A DNA stretch of 59,190 nucleotides from Xenophilus sp. L33 (lineage in GTDB: Bacteria; Pseudomonadota; Gammaproteobacteria; Burkholderiales; Burkholderiaceae_C). Of this stretch, positions 54,534-59,190 are shown one piece after another. A model generated the notes under the pieces. That model saw nothing but the letters and a program-made list of their open reading frames with translations. It was not told the origin of the DNA and did no database searches. Each line of letters begins with the position of its first letter. Position 1 is the stretch's first letter. The stretch covers positions 1 through 59,190 of the forward strand of contig NZ_LMUW01000055.1 of NCBI RefSeq assembly GCF_009765735.1, given 5' to 3'. The translations under genes were made by a program, and so were the position numbers.

Positions 54534-55199
54534 ATGCAAGTCCAAGCCCGACCCTTCCCCTACGAATTCGACCTGGCGAAGACCGCCCTGGTGCTGATCG
54601 ACATGCAGCGCGACTTCATCGAGCCGGGCGGCTTCGGCGAGACGCTCGGCAACGACGTCGCGCTGCTGGAGGCGATCGTCCCGGCGACGCAGAAGATGCT
54701 CCAGGGCTGGCGCGACGCCGGCGGCCTGGTGGTCCACACCCGCGAGGCGCACAAGGCCGACCTGTCGGACTGCCCGCCGGCCAAGCGCAACCGCGGCAAC
54801 CCCAGCCTGCGCATCGGCGACGTCGGCAACATGGGCCGCATCCTGATCGCCGGCGAGCCGGGCAACCAGATCATCGAGGCGCTGGCGCCGGTCGCCGGCG
54901 AGATCGTCATCGACAAGCCCGGCAAGGGCGCCTTCTACGCCACCGGCCTGCACGAGACGCTGCAGCAGCGCGGCATCACCCACCTGCTGTTCGGCGGCGT
55001 CACCACCGAGGTCTGCGTGCAGACCAGCATGCGCGAGGCCAACGACCGCGGCTACGACTGCCTGCTGCTGGAAGACTGCACCGAGAGCTACTTCCCGGCC
55101 TTCAAGGCGGCCGCGGTCGACATGATCCGCGCCCAGGGCGCCATCGTCGGCTGGACCGCGCCGAGCGGGGCCGTGCTGGCGGCGCTCGACTCGCACTAA
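54534..55199 (+). CDS. Second isochorismatase-like cysteine hydrolase
   Basis: The 221-residue hydrolase is paralogous to BiuH: Asp23 (LIDMQRDF), Lys in DKPGKGAF and Cys in TTEVCVQTS form the expected triad. It lacks the WPYNG N-terminus of BiuH and is closer to cysteine hydrolases near urea and purine catabolic genes. Likely substrates are triuret, a ureido acid or another carbamoyl amide (inference). It starts 25 bases after the ABC ATPase gene and ends 10 bases before the regulator. Confidence 0.85.
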   Translation: MQVQARPFPYEFDLAKTALVLIDMQRDFIEPGGFGETLGNDVALLEAIVPATQKMLQGWRDAGGLVVHTREAHKADLSDCPPAKRNRGNPSLRIGDVGNMGRILIAGEPGNQIIEALAPVAGEIVIDKPGKGAFYATGLHETLQQRGITHLLFGGVTTEVCVQTSMREANDRGYDCLLLEDCTESYFPAFKAAAVDMIRAQGAIVGWTAPSGAVLAALDSH

Positions 55200-55209
55200 C
55201 ATCGCGCTC

Positions 55210-55959
55210 GTGTCGACCGTCCGCCCTCCACCCGATCCGCTCGCGCCGCCCGGCATGGCTGCCGACCCGGTGTTCCGCACGCGGGCCGACGAGGTCTATG
55301 CCGAGCTGAAGCGCGACGTGGCCGAATTCCGGATGGTGCCGGGCGACCGCTTCACCGAGAACGAGATCAGCGAGCGCCTCGGCGTGTCGCGCACGCCGGT
55401 GCGCCAGGCGCTGTTCCGGCTGCAGCAGGAAGGCTTCGTGCAGGTGCTGTTCCGCAGCGGCTGGCGGGTGCTGCCCTTCGACTTCGACCAGTTCGAGCAG
55501 CTCTACGACCTGCGCATGGTGCTGGAGACCACCGCGGTGCATCGGCTGTGCGAGAGCGACCACCGGGTCGACCGCAGCCTGCTCGACACGCTGTCGGGCA
55601 TCTGGCTGCTGCCGCCGGCGCAGCGCAGCACCGACACGGTGCAGGTCGCGCAGTGGGACGAGAGCTTCCATTGCTCGCTGGTCGCCGCCGCCGGCAACGC
55701 CGAGATGGCGCGGGTGCACCGCGACGTCACCGACCGCATCCGCATCATCCGGCGGCTCGACTTCACCAAGCAGCCGCGCATCGACGCCACCTACGACGAG
55801 CACGCCAAGATCCTGAAGGCGATCCGCGCCAACCGCGGCGACCAGGCCGCCATGCTCTTGCGCGCCCACATCGAGACCAGCCAGTCGGAGGTCCGCAAGA
55901 TCACGCTGCACGAGATGCACATGGCGCGGCACGCCGGACGCAACCCGGGCGGACGCTGA
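55210..55959 (+). CDS. GntR-family regulator, FCD subfamily
   Basis: The 249-residue regulator has an N-terminal winged helix (DRFTENEISERLGVSRTPVRQALFRLQQEG, split about residues 45-75) and an FCD effector domain with metal-binding residues (LYDLRMVLETTAV, then HCSLVAAAGN and DEHAKILKAI). The start is a GTG at 55210; an ATG 15 codons later is possible. As last gene of the island it is the best candidate to bind the TCTTG-N4-CAAGA elements upstream of both operons. Confidence 0.9.
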   Translation: MSTVRPPPDPLAPPGMAADPVFRTRADEVYAELKRDVAEFRMVPGDRFTENEISERLGVSRTPVRQALFRLQQEGFVQVLFRSGWRVLPFDFDQFEQLYDLRMVLETTAVHRLCESDHRVDRSLLDTLSGIWLLPPAQRSTDTVQVAQWDESFHCSLVAAAGNAEMARVHRDVTDRIRIIRRLDFTKQPRIDATYDEHAKILKAIRANRGDQAAMLLRAHIETSQSEVRKITLHEMHMARHAGRNPGGR

Positions 55960-56003
55960 CGAACGCGGCCTCCCTATACTTCGGGCGCCCCACTCCAACG
56001 CCC

Positions 56004-57332
56004 ATGCACCTCGCGCCTTTCGTCAAAGTTTCATTCCTGGAACGCCGCCGCATCGACGGCCTCGGCCGAAAGGCGTCGCGGGCCACTTCGCTGCTCCTGG
56101 CGCTGCTGCTGACCGCCCTGCTCGGCGGCTGCTACGCGCCGGTGCGGCTGATGCCGACGCCGGTCAGCTTCAGCAACGGCGACGTCGACCCCTTCGAGCA
56201 GATCGGCCCCAAGCTGCAGACCACCGACGTGCCGGTCTTCTACGCCACCAACCGGGTGGCGCTGATCGAGCATCCGGACCCGATCTACACCATCCTGCCG
56301 ACCGACGACCTGCGCATGGGCGTGGCCCACGTGCGGGTCGGCGACGACAACCTCGACTGGGAGACGCTGCACCGCCTGTCGACCAGCGCCGACGAGGGCG
56401 AGCGCCCGATCGTGCACCTGGAGCGGCTGGAGCAGCTGGCGACCCTGAAGTCCGACCAGGAGGTCGCGGACTCGCCCGAGGTGCAGGCCTTCTTCGCGAT
56501 GATCAACAAGGCGCTGGCCGCCAGCCCCAACAGCGAGCTGCTGATCTACATCCACGGGTCCAACAACACCGTGCCGCGCGCCACCGCGCAGGCCGCGCAG
56601 TTCCGCCACTTCACCGGGCGGCGGATGGTGGTGCTGTCCTTCATGTGGCCCTCGGCCGGCTCGATCCTGCGCTACCTGACCGACGTCAACAACGCCGCGC
56701 GCACGGTCGCGCCCTTCGCCCGCCTGGTCGAGCTCCTGGCCAAGAACACCACCGCCTCGCGCATCGACGTGCTGGCCTACAGCGCCGGCGCGCAGGTGCT
56801 GAGCCCGGCGCTGGCGCAACTGGGCCAGCCGAAGCCCGGCGAGACGCGGGCGGCGCTGCAGCAGCGCCTGCGGCTCGGGCAGATCTACTTCGCGGCGCCG
56901 GACATCGACACCCGGCGCTTCGTCAACGAGCTGAAGGACTACATCGACATCATCGACCGCGTGAGCATCGCAGCCAACCTGAACGACTCGGTGCTGCGCT
57001 TCGCCGCGATCGTCGGCCGCGCCTCGCGCGCCGGCCGGCCCAACCTCACCGAGCTGAGCGACGAGCAGACGCAGTTCCTGGTCGACGCCTCGCAGAAGCT
57101 GCGCTTCGACCTGATCAAGGTCGACCCGAACGACATCCCGAACCTGCCGGTGAGCTCGCACGACTTCTGGTACGACGATCCTTGGGTGAGCGGCGACATG
57201 CTGGCCCAGTTCCTCCTGAGCGCGGCGCCGTCGCGGCGCGGGCTGGACGAGCAGCGCATTCCCAGCGGCGCACGCTTCTGGACCTTCCCGTCGGACTTCC
57301 AGGACCGGATCTACCGGCTGTTCCAGCGCTGA
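56004..57332 (+). CDS. Alpha/beta hydrolase lipoprotein (DUF900)
   Basis: The 442-residue protein has an N-terminal membrane or signal segment ending in LLGGC, a lipobox, with the lipid-modified Cys near residue 43; the preceding 25 residues are unusually long and charged. The enzyme domain belongs to the DUF900 alpha/beta hydrolases: LLIYIHGSNNTV and the nucleophile elbow AYSAGAQV. The Ser elbow differs slightly from GxSxG. Substrate unknown. It follows the regulator with a 44-base gap and is probably not part of the biuret operon. Confidence 0.85.
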   Translation: MHLAPFVKVSFLERRRIDGLGRKASRATSLLLALLLTALLGGCYAPVRLMPTPVSFSNGDVDPFEQIGPKLQTTDVPVFYATNRVALIEHPDPIYTILPTDDLRMGVAHVRVGDDNLDWETLHRLSTSADEGERPIVHLERLEQLATLKSDQEVADSPEVQAFFAMINKALAASPNSELLIYIHGSNNTVPRATAQAAQFRHFTGRRMVVLSFMWPSAGSILRYLTDVNNAARTVAPFARLVELLAKNTTASRIDVLAYSAGAQVLSPALAQLGQPKPGETRAALQQRLRLGQIYFAAPDIDTRRFVNELKDYIDIIDRVSIAANLNDSVLRFAAIVGRASRAGRPNLTELSDEQTQFLVDASQKLRFDLIKVDPNDIPNLPVSSHDFWYDDPWVSGDMLAQFLLSAAPSRRGLDEQRIPSGARFWTFPSDFQDRIYRLFQR

Positions 57333-57335
57333 GGC

Positions 57336-58697
57336 TCAGTGCGGCGCCGGCAGCGCGCCCATCACCAGGTTCGGCAGGCCGGTCGAGATGCCCGGCACCA
57401 GGCAGATCAGCACCACCGCGGCCAGCATCAGGAGCACGAAGGGCAGCACGCCGCGCACGATCTCGCCGAGCGGGATGTCGGGCGCGATGTTCTTGATGAC
57501 GAACAGGTTCAGCCCGACCGGCGGATGGATCAGCCCGGTCTCCATCACGATCGTCATCAGGATGCCGAACCACACCAGGTCGAAGCCGGCGGCCTTCAGC
57601 GGCGGCAGGAAGATCGGCGTGGTCATGAGGATGATGCTGACCGGCGGCAGGAAGAAGCCCAGCACGATCACCAGCGCCAGGATCATCGCCAGCAGCAGCC
57701 AGCGCGACATCTGCAGCCCGACGATCCACTCGGCCATCGACTGGCTGATGTGCAGGAAGCTCATCACGTAAGAGAACAGCAGCGACATGCCGATGATGAA
57801 CATCAGCATGGTCGACTCGCGGATCGTCGCGCCCAGGATCGGCGCCAGGTCGCGCAGCCGCCAGACGCCGTAGATGGTGGCGATCAGCGCCAGCGCCAGC
57901 AGCGCGCCGAGGCCGGCGGTTTCCGAAGGCGTCGCGAAGCCGCCGTAGAGCGCCACCATCACGCCGATCAGGAGCAGCACGAAGGGCACCACGCGCGGCA
58001 GCATCTCGAACTTCTGCCGGAGGCTGAACTGCTCGTCGACCAGCAGCGCCGAGGCGCTGCCGTCGCGCTCGAAGGCGGCGCGCGCGCGGCGGTGCTCGCG
58101 CCGGTAGTTGAGCACCGCATAGAGCGCGAAGAGCGTCACCAGCAGCAGCCCCGGCCCGATGCCGGCCAGGAACAGCCGGCCGAGCGACTGCTCCGCCGCC
58201 ACCGCGTACAGGATCATCGTCACCGAGGGCGGCAGCAGGATGCCGAGCGTGCCGCCGGCGGCGATGATGCCGGCCGCGAAGCCGGGCGAGTAGCCGCGCC
58301 GGCGCATCTCCGGAATGCCGGCGCTGCCGATCGCCGAGCAGGTCGCCGGGCTGGAGCCGGCCATCGCCGCGAAGAGGGCGCAGGCGAAGACGTTGGCGAT
58401 GCCGAGGCCGCCCGGCACCTTGTGCATCCAGGCGTGCATCGCCGCATACAGGTCCTGCCCGGCGCGCGACCGCCCGATCGCCGCGCCCTTGAGGATGAAG
58501 AGCGGGATCGACAGCAAGGTGATGCTCGACATCTCCTCGTAGACGTTCTGGGTCACCGTGTCGAGCGACGAGGCCGGCATGAAGAAATACATGAACAGCG
58601 TCGCCACGCCGCCGAGCGCGAAGGCGATCGGCGCGCCCGAGAACATCAGGAACAGCGTGGCGGCCCCGAACAGCAGGCCGAGCGAGAGCATCGACAT
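57336..58697 (-). CDS. dctM: TRAP transporter large permease DctM
   Basis: The 453-residue protein has about 12 membrane segments and DctM motifs: SIPLFILKGAAIGRS, SSPATCSAIGSAGIPEM, GTLGILLPPSVTMIL and ETGLIHPPVGLNLFVIK. It forms the Na+-driven channel of a TRAP transporter for organic acids. The ATG at 58697 shares one base with the stop of the DctQ gene (TGATG). The DctP binding protein gene is not in the window. Confidence 0.92.
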   Translation of the reverse strand: MSMLSLGLLFGAATLFLMFSGAPIAFALGGVATLFMYFFMPASSLDTVTQNVYEEMSSITLLSIPLFILKGAAIGRSRAGQDLYAAMHAWMHKVPGGLGIANVFACALFAAMAGSSPATCSAIGSAGIPEMRRRGYSPGFAAGIIAAGGTLGILLPPSVTMILYAVAAEQSLGRLFLAGIGPGLLLVTLFALYAVLNYRREHRRARAAFERDGSASALLVDEQFSLRQKFEMLPRVVPFVLLLIGVMVALYGGFATPSETAGLGALLALALIATIYGVWRLRDLAPILGATIRESTMLMFIIGMSLLFSYVMSFLHISQSMAEWIVGLQMSRWLLLAMILALVIVLGFFLPPVSIILMTTPIFLPPLKAAGFDLVWFGILMTIVMETGLIHPPVGLNLFVIKNIAPDIPLGEIVRGVLPFVLLMLAAVVLICLVPGISTGLPNLVMGALPAPH

Positions 58698-59190
58698 CAG
58701 CGCGCCGCCGCCGGGATGCCGGCGCCGCCGACGAGCCGCCGCAGGCTCGCGCCGGACTGCACCAGCAGTTGCAGCGACAGCAGCACCATGCCGACGGTCA
58801 TGAGCCCGTAGGGAATCCACAGCGGCGGGGCCCAGGACGACGAGGTGGTCTGGCCGTCGACCCAGGCCTCGTGCAGCAGGGTCCACGACTTCCAGGCGAA
58901 GAAGACGCAGAAGGCCAGGCTGAACAGGTCGACCAATGCCATGCGCAGCCGGTTGGCGCCCGCCGGCAGCACCGACACCACCGCCTCGATGCCGATGTGG
59001 CCGCGGATCGACTGCACGAAGCCGCTGCACAGGAAGGTGAGGCCGACCAGCAGGAACACCGCCGCCTCGTCCTGCCAGTCGGTCGAGGCCTTGAGCAGGT
59101 GGCGCGAGACGATGCTGGAGGTCAGCACCACGGACGCCGCCAGCAGCGCCACCATGCCGATGCCGACCAGCCAGCGGTTCAGGGCGCGCA
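58697..59190 (-). CDS. dctQ: TRAP transporter small permease DctQ, 5' end missing
   Basis: This DctQ-type protein has four hydrophobic segments. ASTDWQDEAAVFLLVGLTFLCSG and the charged HIGIEAV loop are typical. An in-frame ATG at 59155 gives 152 residues, but the frame stays open to the window edge with a DctQ-like LNRWLVGIG segment, so the true start is probably outside. It pairs with DctM, which it overlaps by 1 base. Confidence 0.88.
   Translation of the reverse strand, partial: RALNRWLVGIGMVALLAASVVLTSSIVSRHLLKASTDWQDEAAVFLLVGLTFLCSGFVQSIRGHIGIEAVVSVLPAGANRLRMALVDLFSLAFCVFFAWKSWTLLHEAWVDGQTTSSSWAPPLWIPYGLMTVGMVLLSLQLLVQSGASLRRLVGGAGIPAAAR

Noticed and set aside
52622..54535. A 637-codon minus-strand open frame opposite the BMP ABC ATPase
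   Set aside because: It is antisense to a gene with clear Walker motifs and has shadow composition.

Overview
The window is GC-rich (roughly 68-70%), with tightly packed genes, many 4-bp ATGA/GTGA overlaps and several Bug-type solute-binding proteins. The gene content (glcEF, lplT, alr, radA, rdgC, ilvE followed by a small zinc-finger gene) points to a betaproteobacterium of the Burkholderiales, most likely a Comamonadaceae member such as a Variovorax relative. This assignment is inferred from gene content and remembered family sequences; no database search was possible. No tRNA, rRNA, CRISPR array or insertion sequence was seen, and no stretch longer than about 180 bases lacks a gene.

Layout. 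1-5300: end of a glycolate oxidase operon (glcE, glcF), a small exported protein, thiol peroxidase, lysophospholipid transporter LplT and alanine racemase. 5316-14588 (minus strand): a compact 12-gene operon for homoprotocatechuate-type meta-cleavage. It starts with an HpaR-like MarR regulator beside a 16-bp AT palindrome and continues through hpaG1, hpaG2, hpaE, a Bug protein, LigA- and LigB-type extradiol dioxygenase subunits, hpaF, hpaH and hpaI, then a class II aldolase and a ketopantoate-reductase-like gene. 14677-21270: MAPEG protein, MFS transporter, radA, a lower-GC pair that looks like an effector/immunity couple, a MOSC protein, a secreted protein and a DUF3140 protein. 21347-25095: an AtuA-type operon with a Bug protein and a divergent LysR regulator. 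25115-32440: housekeeping and singleton genes, including an RlmN paralogue, rdgC and ilvE. 32406-41180: an O-antigen-ligase-like protein, a two-component system flanked by two copies of an 83-bp structured repeat, a three-gene ketosynthase/chain-length-factor/flavin-halogenase module and an AmpG-like permease.

41328-55959 (plus strand) is the most striking part: about 14.6 kb that looks like a complete uptake and hydrolysis system for biuret and related urea oligomers. It encodes allophanate hydrolase (AtzF), an NMT1-type ABC transporter, AtzG/AtzE, AtzH, a BMP-family ABC transporter, a formamidase, a biuret-hydrolase-like cysteine hydrolase, a second paralogous cysteine hydrolase and a GntR/FCD regulator. 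No cyanuric acid hydrolase (AtzD) is present in the window. The two halves of the island each begin with nearly the same 21-bp element (19 of 21 identical, arms TCTTG-N4-CAAGA), suggesting one regulon, probably controlled by the GntR protein at its end.

56004-59190: a lipoprotein alpha/beta hydrolase and part of a TRAP transporter (dctM and a dctQ cut by the window edge).
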